Part shown: positions 13,801 to 25,800 of the stretch, piece by piece
Position numbering within the stretch: the stretch's first letter is position 1
Layout of the letters: every line of letters starts with the position of its first letter
Assembly: GCF_023856365.1 (NCBI RefSeq)
Contig: NC_064539.1
Span: 19,471,019-19,535,018 of the forward strand
DNA: 64,000 nt
Source of the DNA: Brienomyrus brachyistius
Lineage: Eukaryota; Chordata; Actinopteri; Osteoglossiformes; Mormyridae
Direction of reading: 5' to 3'
Notes under the pieces: generated by a model
Database searches by the model: none
What the model saw: only the letters and a program-made list of their open reading frames with translations
What the model was told of the DNA's origin: nothing
Translations under genes and position numbers: made by a program

Positions 13801-14835
13801 GAGAGGAAAGCCAAGGCGGCCACAGTCAGCATGAGCCGGCTCCTCACGCAGGAGGACTTCAAGAAGATCCGCGTTGCGCAGATGGCCAAGGAAGTCAGCT
13901 CTGCTCCTGGCAAGGGCCAGAAGAGGAAGAACGTGGACAGCGATGACGAGGAAAGGTGTGTGTGTATGTCTGTCTGTCTGTCTCTGCCTCTTAGATTTAT
14001 ACAATGCCTTCAATATGAAAAGTATGTATTCTTGTATTTTAGCCGTGTTTCGTATTTATCTGTTGTAAGTGTAGTTTCCTACTGAGTTAAGGTCAACACT
14101 TAATTTTAAAGATGCATTACTAAAAAGTGTTTCGTTCAGTTGTTTTGCTTAAGTCTGTGCTAATATTAAGGAACTAACTTATTTCAGAGGAGAGTTGCTT
14201 AAATTGAGGGATATTGAGCGTCTGCACAAGAAACCCAAAGCCGACAAAGAATCGCGCCTGGCCACTGCAATGGTACGAAACGTCAAAGTCAAATTTACTT
14301 GAGTTTTCATTGTGATACCTTTGGGATCGAACCCCAAATTGTAGCTAAAACCTCAAGATAGATTGGTAGAGATTGCAAATTTAAGCGGTTCGGTTTGCTG
14401 CGTTCCGGTTCTCAGGCCGGGAGAACGGAAAGGAAGGAGTTTGTCAAGAAGAAAACCAAGCTGAATCCCTATGCCAGCTCCACAAACAAGGAGAAGAAGA
14501 AGAGGAAGAACTTCATGATGATGCGACACAGTCAGGGCGTTCGCACCAAGAACAAGCGATCGTTCCGAGAAAAACAGGTGAGAGATATGAGAGAACATTG
14601 TATGGTGTCAAAAAGAGTTGGTACTTCTTATTTATAAAGGGGCTTGTGTGTGTGTGATTTATGCATGCGTGCGCTGCATTGCGATGAAGCGTTTCTGAAA
14701 CGGGTTACGCCATTCAGCTTCCGGTCAGGTGATTTGTGCAACTGTTTCGAGTTACAATCTGATGAATCGTTTGTTGTTTCCCAACAGTTGGCCTTAAAAG
14801 AGGCACTTCTGAAAAAGAAGAAGCTACTGAAGTAG
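7845..14835 (+). CDS. sdad1: SDA1 domain-containing protein 1, complete
   Basis: This is the orthologue of yeast Sda1, a nucleolar factor needed for 60S pre-ribosome maturation and export. There are 22 coding exons: 7845-7934, 8098-8202, 8319-8417, 8713-8823, 8902-8973, 9062-9162, 9424-9481, 9968-10042, 10148-10249, 10337-10406, 10482-10585, 10747-10804, 11850-11908, 11985-12061, 12571-12668, 13116-13192, 13372-13501, 13588-13685, 13771-13955, 14188-14272, 14416-14577 and 14788-14835. Lengths sum to 2064 nt (687 residues plus stop), the family's usual length, and all phases agree. The start [19 protein letters not shown] matches the family N-terminus, and A at -3 supports it. Family landmarks include [25 protein letters not shown] and [16 protein letters not shown] basic runs (here [12 protein letters not shown]). 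Acidic tracts are encoded around 13600-13680, and a lysine-rich C-terminus suits nucleolar targeting. The gene is intact. Intron 12 (10805-11849) carries two repeats. Confidence 0.96.
11208..11460 (+). repeat. tRNA-derived SINE in SDAD1 intron 12
   Basis: The 5' part has a tRNA-like promoter, with a GGTTAGGGAAGCGC A-box region and a degenerate B box (GGTTTGCATCC) followed by a 'ccccgaccagcaaggc' segment. Further on is the conserved 'agaggagacatttcgttgt' body common to teleost SINEs. The tail is a short ATTCTAATTCTAAT repeat. I infer an old tRNA-type SINE; the family name is not assigned. Confidence 0.7.
11639..11796. mobile_element. Short inverted-repeat DNA element (hAT-like) in SDAD1 intron 12
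   Basis: A block of about 155 bp begins TAGGGATGC and ends AACCCTA, with internal 'ggaaagtttcca' motifs in inverted arrangement. The termini resemble hAT-type elements. No clear 8-bp target duplication is visible, so class is tentative. It ends only about 55 bases before SDAD1 exon 13. Confidence 0.45.
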
Positions 14836-15060
14836 TAGGTGTTCAGAAGTCTGTCGGCCTCTTGTGGATTATAAGAATTTATGCCCAGTGTAAGATGTCC
14901 TGTAATACAACTTGTATTAAAATGTTGTTCGGCCTTTGTAGCACGTCATTTCCAAATGTCACACAAAACAAACAGCATTTAACTAATAATGAGAATTCTT
15001 AATGCTAATTTAAATGTCTTTTTGTTTCAGTCAATAAACACATGCATTTCCCCTGTTTAT
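14836..15060 (+). other. sdad1: SDAD1 3' UTR and poly(A) signals
   Basis: The sequence after the SDAD1 stop contains a variant ATTAAA signal at 14916-14921 and a canonical AATAAA at 15033-15038. Either could end the transcript, giving a short 3' UTR of about 100-220 bases. Confidence 0.5.
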
Positions 15061-18000
15061 TCGGCAACACTGAGCTGTAACTGGCTCATTTTCCACGAAT
15101 TCCTGTTATTCAGGACTCGCACACGTGCACAAATAAACGCAAAATCATGTAATATGTTTTGACAGAGTGCATGAGGCCCTGCTTTTTATTAGATAGTCTA
15201 CATCATTCGCTTCACAGGGGGGTGGTCATAACATTTTGGATTCAGAACGTACTCGGACCCTGTCACTTTGTACACATTTGTTACCCTGTAGCCTTATGCT
15301 ACAATCATGCTACAGGCTACACTCAATACACAAAATGACAAACCGAATACAGAATTTTAGAAATGTTTACAAATTTAAAAAATATATATATATATTTGAA
15401 GCAACACATTGAAAGTATTCAGAGCTTCGGCTATGATGCTTGAAATTTAGGTGAGATGCATCCCAGTTTTACTAATCATTTCTGGTTGAATGATTACTTT
15501 GTGAATGTCCAAGTAAAGGGTCTAAATGCTTAATTCATTATGATGTTTTACTTTTTTATTTAAAAAAAATATCTGCAAAATAAAAATCCCTATTTTTGCC
15601 TGCTGAGCTTAGAGTGATGACACAGAAATTCATTTCAATAATATTAGCATAAGGCTGCCACATAACAAAAGTTGAAAAATGTAAAAGGGTCTTTCTGTGT
15701 CTAAATGCCTACTGTGTATTGTATGGTGTACCATGAGAAGGACAGCCTGCTCCGTCAAGTCAAAGCTGATTTAATTATCTGCTGGCATCCAGTAACAATG
15801 CTTCTAGTCGCCATTCCTGTTTGTGATGTTCCTGGGCGAGGTATCGATAGGGGTCGTTAAGGTGACATTTCTGCTCTCTGCAGATTATAATGTTCTTTCA
15901 GACTTGTCCAACCAGCACCTCTGACATAACACTTCCTGTCATTTTCTCTGCTGAATTACCAGATTATATTACCTTGTCTAGTTTGCTGTTGGTGTTGAAT
16001 TTTAACCATGTTATAAAGAATATGGCTTATGGTGAGTTAATGATTATAATTGCAAACTCGTTATTCTGGGCACGGCAGTAATATACCATGATGGATGCCA
16101 ATCGCACCCTAGAAGTATTTTATATTTTTAAACAATTACCCCTGACTTGTACCAGCTATTTTCAAAAACACCAGACTGTTAATTACATAACGGTTTATGA
16201 AAAATATTAATTCCTTTGCAATCACATAAACACAGAAGAAAACAAAGGAAGTTGACATGAACACAACACATTTCAGTTTGTTTCCCAACAGTGAAGCGAC
16301 ACGGTTCATTGGACAAAGTAAACCTCATATTGAATTGTATAAACCTGTAGCGCCTGTACCTTCTCTGCAGCCTGTGTTCTTCAGGGAAAATATTCGAGAA
16401 GGTGCCGAAAGAGCGGTACACGCCTGCTGATCCGTGCTGAGGTGGAAAGGGGACGTCAGCTTCCATGTTCTATTTATGTCAAGGCACATCGTGTCGTGCA
16501 TTCTTTTATGGTCCGGTTGGCACCACGTTGTACTGTGCTGTCTCACATGTGCAACTCGTATCAAACCCGCTTTCAGGTCTTATTGGAATGAGCCATTTTC
16601 AGCCTCTGACCTGCTATTGGGTAGATGTACAAGGGACACTGATCCTGGAAAAAACGCAGCAGTACTGTAGTTCCATTCAAGGGCAACTAAATATCTTTTA
16701 CATGGATGAATTAAATGATTAGGGAGCATTGCTTTCACCCGGATGCATCTGTTTCAAGCACTTCTGATTTAGATGTCAGGAAGCATTCAGACACTTCTGG
16801 AAAAAAAAACCGTGCTCTGGATTTACCAAATCTGCCGCTGCAACATGTCAGGATATAGCGACTTAATATAGTAATTGTTACTGAGATGATTTGTCACGAC
16901 CTTCGACTCAAAGGCTCTGAAATTCTGAAAAACAAGGTTCAAAACTAAAAAACAAAAAGGACAGTGCACTACAAATGTCTGCATCTAATTTTCTAAAAAG
17001 ATATATATATATATGTATAAAATAAAATGTAAATATAATGTAGTTCATTAGTTCATCACCTACTGGAAGGTATGAGGTGCCTCAGGTACACCAAAAACAA
17101 CCCTCTTGTGACAATTGGAGTTCACTGCTCAGTGGCTGATGATCGAGTTCCTTTCATATGGTGCTTCCCTGTGTCTGTATGTACTTGTTTGTCCAAGGAC
17201 ATCAGCCTGGTACACATTACATAAGTCATCATCTTATTTCCTCCTTGCTGAGCATGAGGGATGCATTGCTCACTGAAGTCTTCCTCTATTTCCATGGCTC
17301 CCTGAGCCTATGTCTGTCAACCTGCCATGTTTGGACCAGCTGGTTTAGGATGGACACGTGATTTTTGCATAGAATATGTGAAAGCATTGTTTTATGTGAG
17401 GGATATAGATCCTGTAGATCACGCAATGAATGATCATGCAATTGCTTGAACCTAACCAGACCTTTTTTGCTAACAATTATTCTTCATATAAGCAACAGAA
17501 GCCAGTCGTGCTAGTTTAAATGTTTGATTAAAATGTACAGCCACCCCAACAGCCTGGGAGAGTGTAAAGAGTGGTTCTTATTCTCTTAATAGCTAACAGC
17601 CCATAACTTTGGTTAAGTATGAAACTCATAAAGGTCGGGGCCACAGTAAAAGCATCTATAGCGATTTACTCAGCCATGACCTCAGGAAATGCCTCAGGGT
17701 GTCTAGCTGCAAAACCAAAGAGGACAAAATTTTGTCTCCTGATTAGCTTCTCTCCATAGAACATACAGTATCCACTAGAGTGTGTTCAAGTAGCATATTC
17801 AACAGTGGGATTGTGTGGTAGCTCTATCTGCTGTCACTTAGCACTTAGTGTAATATATATGATATTCTTTCATATCCATTTACATCTCAGTCCAGTAAAT
17901 CTTTTTTATAAGTTTCCATGAAATTAGAGTATCCACATTGAAGAATAGTCTGTCCCAATTCTCATACTTCCTCCTGACATATTTCCTATGTAAGGGAAAC

Positions 18001-19400
18001 CACTTTCCCCTGCAAAGCACTTCCTCTAGCACTGGAAAACCACCTCTAACCCATTCAGCAGCTTAAAACATTCTGCTGAACAGTAATTTCTGTGCAGAGT
18101 AACAAAGTCAGAGGATGAGATTACACCTTAATCCTTTATGGCATGAAGTATTACATAGTCAGTTTACTTGTTCTAATTCTTTCTCATTCACACCTTCACC
18201 TAACAACACTTAATCCTTGAATTAAGAGATAAACAGTATCATGGTTCTACCATGGAACATCTTCCCCTCCTGTTGCCTCCTAAAATAAAATTAGATGAAA
18301 GTTTGTAATTCCTAATGTAATATTATACATTTTTACAGTGTCTATCATTATTCAAGGGTGCTCAGCTCCATTGGCACATATATATATATGATTTACAGTG
18401 AAAGACATCAATATTAAAAAGTTAAATAAGTAGAACTACAATAGAAATTAAAAACACATCTTGTTGCAAATGCATTTAATTCACTATATTATAAAGGCTT
18501 TCTAACATTATATATTAACAGCTATGTGCATGGAATTTCCTTACCAGAATAATAAGGTTCAAAATGAAATTCATAGAAACAAGATCAAAATCAGAAATAT
18601 ATAACCTGTTTCTAAGGAATCAGGCACACTGCACGCTGCACACTGCACGCTGCACACTGCACGCTGCAGGCTGTCGGGTTCTTCTTGCAATGCTCCACAC
18701 CCACAGAATCTACAGAAGGTGACAGCATGTTTCCAAGAAATCTGATTGGCCAGGAGGCGGATTTTATATACGCTTTTCTCTTTGTTTCCAACAAAACCTG
18801 CTCTGGAGCAGGTTTGTCTTGCAGAGTCTTTTTCCTTAATGACAAACCCAGCGAAGAACCACTTTAATTGTTAGCTGGCTAAGCCATTGATCTTGCCTCG
18901 TGATATAAATCCTACGTCAGTAATCGTCATCGTCATAAGGTGTCTTTCATGTCACGGCGTCATTCCGCCACAGCCGCTGCTATACTGAACCCCCTTCAGC
19001 CTGTTTTCCAGCTACCGCATTTTCACGTTTATAATGTGTGTGGCAATAACTTTCTATCTGTTGTAACCTGGTTTACACAAACAAGGGCTGATTTCAGTAA
19101 TGAGAAGTGAAAGTCTCCTAACTAAACAGATCAGTGTTGTGTTCTGAGAATAACACAAAAAGAGCAGAATCTATAGCCAACAGTCAGAACTGTAGGTATA
19201 CTGTAGTTTTTAACAAAAGTAGAATGGGTTTTCAGCCAGTCAGTTACATAATATTTACATTTTTTGCATCTAGCAATGCTACCACTTTGTCGCAATTTGC
19301 AGCAACAGTAAATAGACAAAAATACCAGATCAGCAAGAATAGATATGAAGAAAGATCTCAAGGCACCACTGTGAACCAGGCATGTTCAGTAATAGGTGCA
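15061..19400. other. Gene-poor intergenic DNA
   Basis: No open frame here shows family-like protein sequence or exon structure. The region is AT-rich with short TA runs (15380, 17000, 18380). At 18630-18670 there is a 14-bp tandem repeat of CACACTGCACGCTG type, about three copies. A 'gggtggtcataacattttgg' motif at 15222 recurs at 32556 and probably marks old transposon ends. At 19399-19428 there is a (GGTA)n-like simple repeat. Confidence 0.5.
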
Positions 19401-19559
19401 GTAGGTAGATAGGTAGGTAGGTAGGGTTGAGGTAAACTCTCCTTTATTGCATTGATAGTTTGTTGCATCGTACATTGCCTTTTCTCTCTCCTCCTAATAG
19501 CACTGAACTTCTGACAACACTTTTCATACACTTTGGAACTACTTTCAATACTCTGATCT

Positions 19560-21450
19560 TGTTCAACTAAAATATAAGGTCATTCTCAATGAGGCTTTGG
19601 CAGTGAGGGCCTGTGGCTCTTGAATGTGCATCTTCTCCAAATCAAAGAGATCTTCTTTGGTGTGTTTTTGATCAAGACACTCCACCAATTCACTAATACC
19701 TGACTCATGAACCTGATCCAGGCATCCCCTCCAGACATCAGTAGACCCCAGAACATCACTGATTTGCCTATACTACTTGCCTGCCACCTTCCTTCTCAGT
19801 CATTTCATATCAAATCACACAGTTTGAGAAAAAATTCCCAAGTCACCTTCCCCTGAATAAATTCACAGGTGCTCCTATGCCAAACTTATGCAGAAATCCT
19901 AAACATTAGATATATATCTGTAATAGTTTTGAAACTACGGCGCTTTGAAATTTTGCTGAACGAGCAATTCGGTCCAAATTCTGACATCTAGTGCGCCTTT
20001 CATGTGGTATGCACAGCTTTGAAACTGGGCTGACGTTTTCTGTAGAATTCAAAAAATCAATCAGATCAGCTATATCCTATGTACATTTCCTTCTACAAAG
20101 CTCTGAAAATTGCTGAAAATTCACAGCGACACTCCGTTTGAGAGCTTCTCACTCACATGGTATGGTATATAAAGCATTCAATTTTTTCCTGTCATTCATA
20201 ACATATTAGGCCATATGTATGCGGTCACCATATGTATTACTGTTATAAAAGTGTCAGAGTAATTCTTTGTTACATTTCGAATTTTCAGAGCTTTGTGGAA
20301 GGAAAAGTACATAACATACAGCTGATCTGATTGATTTTTTTTTTATTCAACAGAAAAAATCAACTCTAGTCACAAAATTTCTCTAGTCACAAAATTTCAA
20401 AGCTGTGTCACATCAAAGGAGCTATGAATGTTGTAAGTTGGACCGAAAGGCTTGTTCAACAAAATGCATAAAACTAATTCAAATTTCAAAGGGCTGTAGT
20501 TTCAAAACTATTAAAGATACAGACCTAATATTTCAGTTTTCTATATAAGTTTGGTATGGAAGCACGTGTGGATCTTTCCAGGAGAATCTGAGAGGGTGAC
20601 CTGGGACCCTCTAGGTGATTTGGCCCTTACATCCATTTTTGCTAACAAAAGAGTTATGACGTGTTTGAAATACTGGGCATTGAACAACTTTTTAACATGT
20701 TAATCCATAGGCCCTTGTATATTGCACTTGTATTTCATTGAACGGACTGGGGCTCCATCCAAGACAGTGAGGAGTTTGAAATCAATTCCCACTGATTTCA
20801 GCTTATTATGTAACTCCAAACTGAAATACTGTTGCAGTATGGCAGCTGTTATTCATCCATTCATATTCATATACCAATAGACATGAATGATGCACAACAA
20901 GGTTTGAGGTGATGCCAGTCCAGGTGAGCATACAGGAGACCAGCCAGGTTATCTTTGACCCCTCAAGATGGTTTTCTCTTCAGTGGAGAGGTTACGCTTC
21001 CAGATAAGGTCAGTCTCAAGCAAGGTTTAAATTTGCTTGAGTGAACTTACAACGTCATTGGTGGTAACTTCAAGTACTTCTGAGTACTGAGCTGGAGCCT
21101 CATGTTCACAAGATGCCGTTTCTTCAGAAACTTTTAGATGGTGAAATCAAAAACACTTAGCGGAATTTGCCAAACAGCCAAATCTGACTGTGAGTAGTTT
21201 CTCTTCTCCTTCCACTTGAACTCTAAGCTCGACATCAGAGCTCAGACCGTTCTCATACATCTAGAATAACTTTAAGCTGATGTGATTTTTTTCTCAGTTG
21301 TTCTCCATGTTGCCAGTATTCTGTCCAGCGTTGCCAAACTTGGTCATCTGGCTGAAGTGAGATTTTCAATTTGAGACAAGTTTCTTGAACTGTTTTAATC
21401 ACTACCACCGCTGTCACTCTCTGTTGGCTTCTACCCAGATAAAACTGCAA
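19560..21450 (-). pseudogene. Decayed protein-coding relic of unknown family, interrupted by a foldback element
   Basis: Several minus-strand stretches read as natural protein with few stops. They are 21450-21253 (65 codons, starting MQFYLGRSQQ), then 21250-21030 (including SSDVELRVQVEGEEKLL and TASCEHEAPAQYSEVLE, with internal stops), 20810-20690 (including GIDFKLLTVLDGAPVRSMKY), and 19755-19560 (including DVWRGCLDQVHESGISELVE). They lie in minus-strand order and are broken by stop codons and by the palindromic element at 19.84-20.61 kb. I do not recognise the family. It could be an old transposon ORF or a dead cellular gene. Not functional as read. Confidence 0.4.
19838..20612. mobile_element. 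Large palindromic (foldback/MITE) element
   Basis: The two arms are imperfect inverted copies, about 19838-20115 and 20275-20612. The left arm's 'ctgtaatagttttgaaacta' pairs with 'tagtttcaaaactattaaag' in the right arm. The left arm's 'aatcagatcagct' pairs with 'agctgatctgatt' in the right. The left arm's 'ccaaacttatgcag' pairs with 'tatataagtttgg'. The spacer is about 160 bases. No transposase is encoded. I infer a non-autonomous DNA transposon. Confidence 0.7.
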
Positions 21451-21659
21451 GCAAATAACACTGCAGGAGAGTCATATTGAGCATGGAACAGGGGGGTTCT
21501 CAGTTCACGGGTGAGTTGAGCTTCAGAAAAGTGGGATTATTTAAAATTTCGCCTATTTAAAAAAAATTATCGAAAAATGAAATTTAGAAATAAAAAGAGC
21601 TATTCGTGTAATTCAACGTGTTATTTTCAAAGCGGTTATTCATAACTCGCGCGAACTGG

Positions 21660-22850
21660 GCCCCCATTCTATGTTTACCTTTATGACTTCATTTCCCACA
21701 GTCCATCTCTCCGGTAATTATGTGCACTTACGCAATTGATGCACGCTCGTTATTTTTGTTCAGCCTAGTGGAAGTACGTTGTTGGAGCCCATGAAAAGAT
21801 GAGGTAATTTGGTCATGTTTAAATATTTATAATGATGGTCTTTTCGTTTTCGTTCAGAATTAGACGATATTTCCCATTTCCTGGTATATCTAGGTCGTGT
21901 GGTTTTTAATCGTCAAATGTGTTTTTATGTCGTTACTGAAAGCTACGTAGCGGTCTTTCATTTGATTTGGGAAGTTTTGATGAAAACTCTGTCATTAATG
22001 TGGCAGGTTAACCAGACAGCTGACTAGCTGTTGGGTACTACTAGTATGCTGCTAGTTACTGAGCCAGCTAGTACAAGCTGAGCGTGGAGCCGTATATTTT
22101 GCAATAGAAGGGTTTGGTTACTTGGTAGGAAAAGTAGCTAGATCGGTCGTATTTATTTTTGGTAGTCATGAAAATCTTTTGGACTGCACAATATAGATTA
22201 AAGCATAACCATATGTAGCTATGTATTTCGCTATTTTAATTTTATAAATGATCTTTTTATAATGGATTTAGCTGCCTACTCAAGCTAGCGAGCATTAATA
22301 TGAAATACGAGCTACGTTAGCTGCAGTGATGTTACAGTCCCTTAGCCAGGCTGCCTTACAGCCGAAATGTGAGCTTAGAGGAAGCTGTTTATCTATATGC
22401 ATTGCTCATCTTGTATGATTGTATGTTGCGTGTTGGCCCTGTGATGGACTGGCGTACTGTCCTAGCTGTCCCCTGCCTTGTACCTTCTGCTTCAGGGTCA
22501 CTGCCACCATGTACTGTATATGTGGTAATAGAAATTACACTCGTGGATATTAGCTACTATTTTATACATGTATGTGTAAAGTGGCTCTAGGCTTTCCATG
22601 ACCAACCACTGGATAACTAGTTGTAAGAAGGACAGACAGCCTTGTAAGTATTAATATAAAATTGTGGTCATTGTCTTGGCCAGTGGCTTCTATTCTTATT
22701 AAGCAATTTTCTCCAGTTTGCTTATTTTGAAACTATAAAGAGGCTTTCTTTCTAATTTGGTCTAATTTAATGTCATTCCGGCTTTTTTTTTTTGTTTGTT
22801 TTTGCCTGATGCCTTGGTTGCTGTGCAGGTCCTGAGTGCTTTGGACCGGA
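21660..22850 (+). promoter_or_regulatory. klhl8: Probable KLHL8 promoter and 5' UTR region
   Basis: The coding start at 22851 lies 22 bases after a good splice acceptor (AG at 22827-22828), so at least one non-coding first exon lies upstream. A candidate donor (GATGAG followed by GTAATT) occurs near 21803, in a less AT-rich stretch. A decayed repeat fragment sits at 22430-22505 within the presumed first intron. No TATA box was seen. The exon 1 position is inference. Confidence 0.35.
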
Positions 22851-25800
22851 ATGGCACCAGGGGACATGGTCCCGGAGCATGGCAAGCAGCATAAGCCCAG
22901 GGAGAAGCGGCAGACCAGGAGCTCAGAGAGCGAATGCGAGGCCGACGGATCCTTCATCTTCGAAGCCAATGAGGCCTGGAAGGAGTTCCACAACTCGCTT
23001 CGGCAGTTTTACGCGGCGGGAGAGCTCTGTGACGTTACACTGAAGGTAGGCAGTAGGCTTCGTGGCTCGGTTCCTTCTGTGGGTCTCCAAAGGATCAAGC
23101 ATGAGTCTCCTTTCCTGAGGCGGCAGTTACAACCACCTTGTAGGCAGTTTTATTTTCACAAACTCTGTTACAAATTTGCATTAGCCAAATGTGAAATTGT
23201 TCCCAAACTGAACCCCTGATGTAAAATTATGCTCCCATTGTATTTAAGAGCAGCACAGTCACATGTTTATGCACATTGTCAAATTTTGGGTAACAGTGAG
23301 GAGCGACTTTACTGTACTTCATCTTTTGGACTGGCAATGACTCTTGGCAGCCTGGATTAACCGATGGTCGAGGAGAGGTTAACAACTCCTGTAGAATCAA
23401 GGCAGTGTGTATGAGTGAGCTATTTTACACAATTGTTGCACCCTCCATTGTCTACTTTCTTGTTCCCTTCTTGGTAGGTGGGCAGCAAACTAATACCATG
23501 CCACAAGCTAGTGCTGGCTTGCGTGATTCCCTACTTCAGGGCCATGTTCTTGTCGAAGATGGCCGAGGCCAAGCAGGAGCTTATTGAGATCCGGGACTTT
23601 GATGGGGATGCCATTCAGGACCTTGTGGACTTTGCCTATTCATCACGTTTGACGTTGACGGTCGACAACGTGCAGCCGCTGCTGTACGCGGCGTGCATCC
23701 TGCAGGTGGAGCTGGTTGCACGGGCCTGCTGCGAGTACATGAAGGCGCACTTCCAGCCCTCCAACTGCCTGGCGGTGCGCACCTTTGCGGAGAGTCACAA
23801 CCGTGTGGACTTGATGGGCATGGCGGACCGTTACGCGTGCGAGCACTTCTGCGAGGTCGTGGAGTGTGACGACTTCCCCTGCGTCTCGCCACAGCATCTG
23901 TGCACTCTGCTCTCTTCCAGCGACCTCAACATCCAGTCGGAGACCCAGGTCTATAATGCTGCTGTGAAATGGCTGAAAGCCAACCCACAGCATCACGACA
24001 CCTGGCTAGACCAGATCTTAGCCCAGGTGAGTTCCTCATAGTGCATGGATAATGAATCCCGTTGTAAAAGTCAATTCAGACCAATATCAAATGTTGATAT
24101 TGCAGTTTTCCTTCCGTTTTTGTTCAGTTTTTTCCCTGTCTATTCAAATATCAAGAGCAAGTAGCTGTTTTACTTTTTAATGAATTTTCAGTTGAGCTGA
24201 AGTATTTCCACCACAAATTAAATTCTTCATATTCTCATGGTAAAATGTACTGTGTAGTTCATACTAGTTATAAATTGTAATATAATAGCAAGAGTGAGAT
24301 TGTCACAGCATTTTAATATAACGCATTGTGTGGCTTATGCCGTGTTCATGAATATAGTTATAGTTAGTATAGTACTAGGTATAGTGTTAGTAACTTAATA
24401 TTTGGTTGTAGGTTTCTTATACCTAACCACTGGTGAAAGTGCAACTTAATTATAAATATGTGACGCACATTAAATGAGAACTGTCATCTCAGTTCTTCCT
24501 CTAACAAAACCCATATAGCAGCATGTCTGCGTAAAATGCAGGTGCGTCTTCCGCTGCTGCCTGTGACCTTCCTGACGGGAACTGTGGCCAAAGAGGAGAT
24601 GATCAGATCGAACTTGAAATGCCGCGATCTGCTGGACGAGGCTAGAAACTACCACCTGCATCTGAGCAACCAGGCCGTGCCTGACTTTGAATACTCTCTC
24701 CGCACTACGCCCAGGAAACACACAGCAGGTGAGGTGACACCGCAAAAGTATTCAGCTGTAAGACTGAGAAAATAACCTTCCTGTGCACATCGTATAATTC
24801 TAAATTTATTAATACTGTCAAGTGTGTGTCATTTCCTGCTGTTTGAAACTATGAATATACACTTGGATGTAAATGTTATATCCCAGTGTCCCTTGCTTTG
24901 TTCCCTGTTCTTCCTCGACTAGACTTCCTCCTTTCTGTAGTGGATAGGCAGTTGTGGAAGAGATGGATAAATGAATGGCTGTACACAGATGGTCAGTTAG
25001 ATTATAACTCCTACGTTAAGCAATCATATAGTCATAGACGGAATGTTATTTCCACAAGTCTGGATGCCAGTGCCATGTTGTTCAGTTCAATTCAGTTCAT
25101 TTTTATATGGCACTTTTTCGTAACACAGTTGCCCCAAAGCACTTGACACGAGTGTTTGCCAATCGATTATTGCATCATTTATACAAAATGGTGCTTGAAA
25201 TGGGGAAAAGGGGAAGAGGGACAGAAATACTGTTAGAAGACAACAGAGGAGAGGAACCAAAAACTCCTGATTAAGGAGAAAAAACCTTCTGGGGGTCCGA
25301 GGTCAACTGGCCGCCCAATCCAATCTGCAAATATTATAAAATAAAAATAAATTGAGCCCAATTTAATAAAAGCAAGGTGTAAACGGTCAAAATTAGTTAG
25401 TGGCGTCCTGTGTTAAGTGACAGGTCGTAGGCCGCGTCCATGATGTCACACTTCCGTGAGACAGACCTAGCTTTTCCTGACATTTCTGCAGTGGAAATGT
25501 CATTTCTCCATTTTTGGTGTCGCACTCTGCATTCAGACTCCTTCAGTGGTGTGATATTTGCTTTGCTCAGGGCAGCAAAGTGATCTACGTGAAGGGAGGT
25601 CAGATTGGAGACTGGGCTTTGGGCACTGCGATATGTGGGAAAGACGGCCATTTTGACTTTAGCGCAGGGGAAAAAAAAAACTGGGTTTCACAGAAGTACT
25701 ACCTGGCCTAGGCTGTCAGCGGTAAGAAACAAAGAGGGCTTTATTTCATTGGGGGGTGGTTTCGGGTTAATGAATGGCCCCACCCACTCTGCCAGGTCCA

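Noticed and set aside
23581..23996. Minus-strand open frames of 103 and 117 codons opposite the KLHL8 BTB/BACK exon
   Set aside because: They are shadows of a GC-rich real exon; the plus-strand frame is unmistakably KLHL8.
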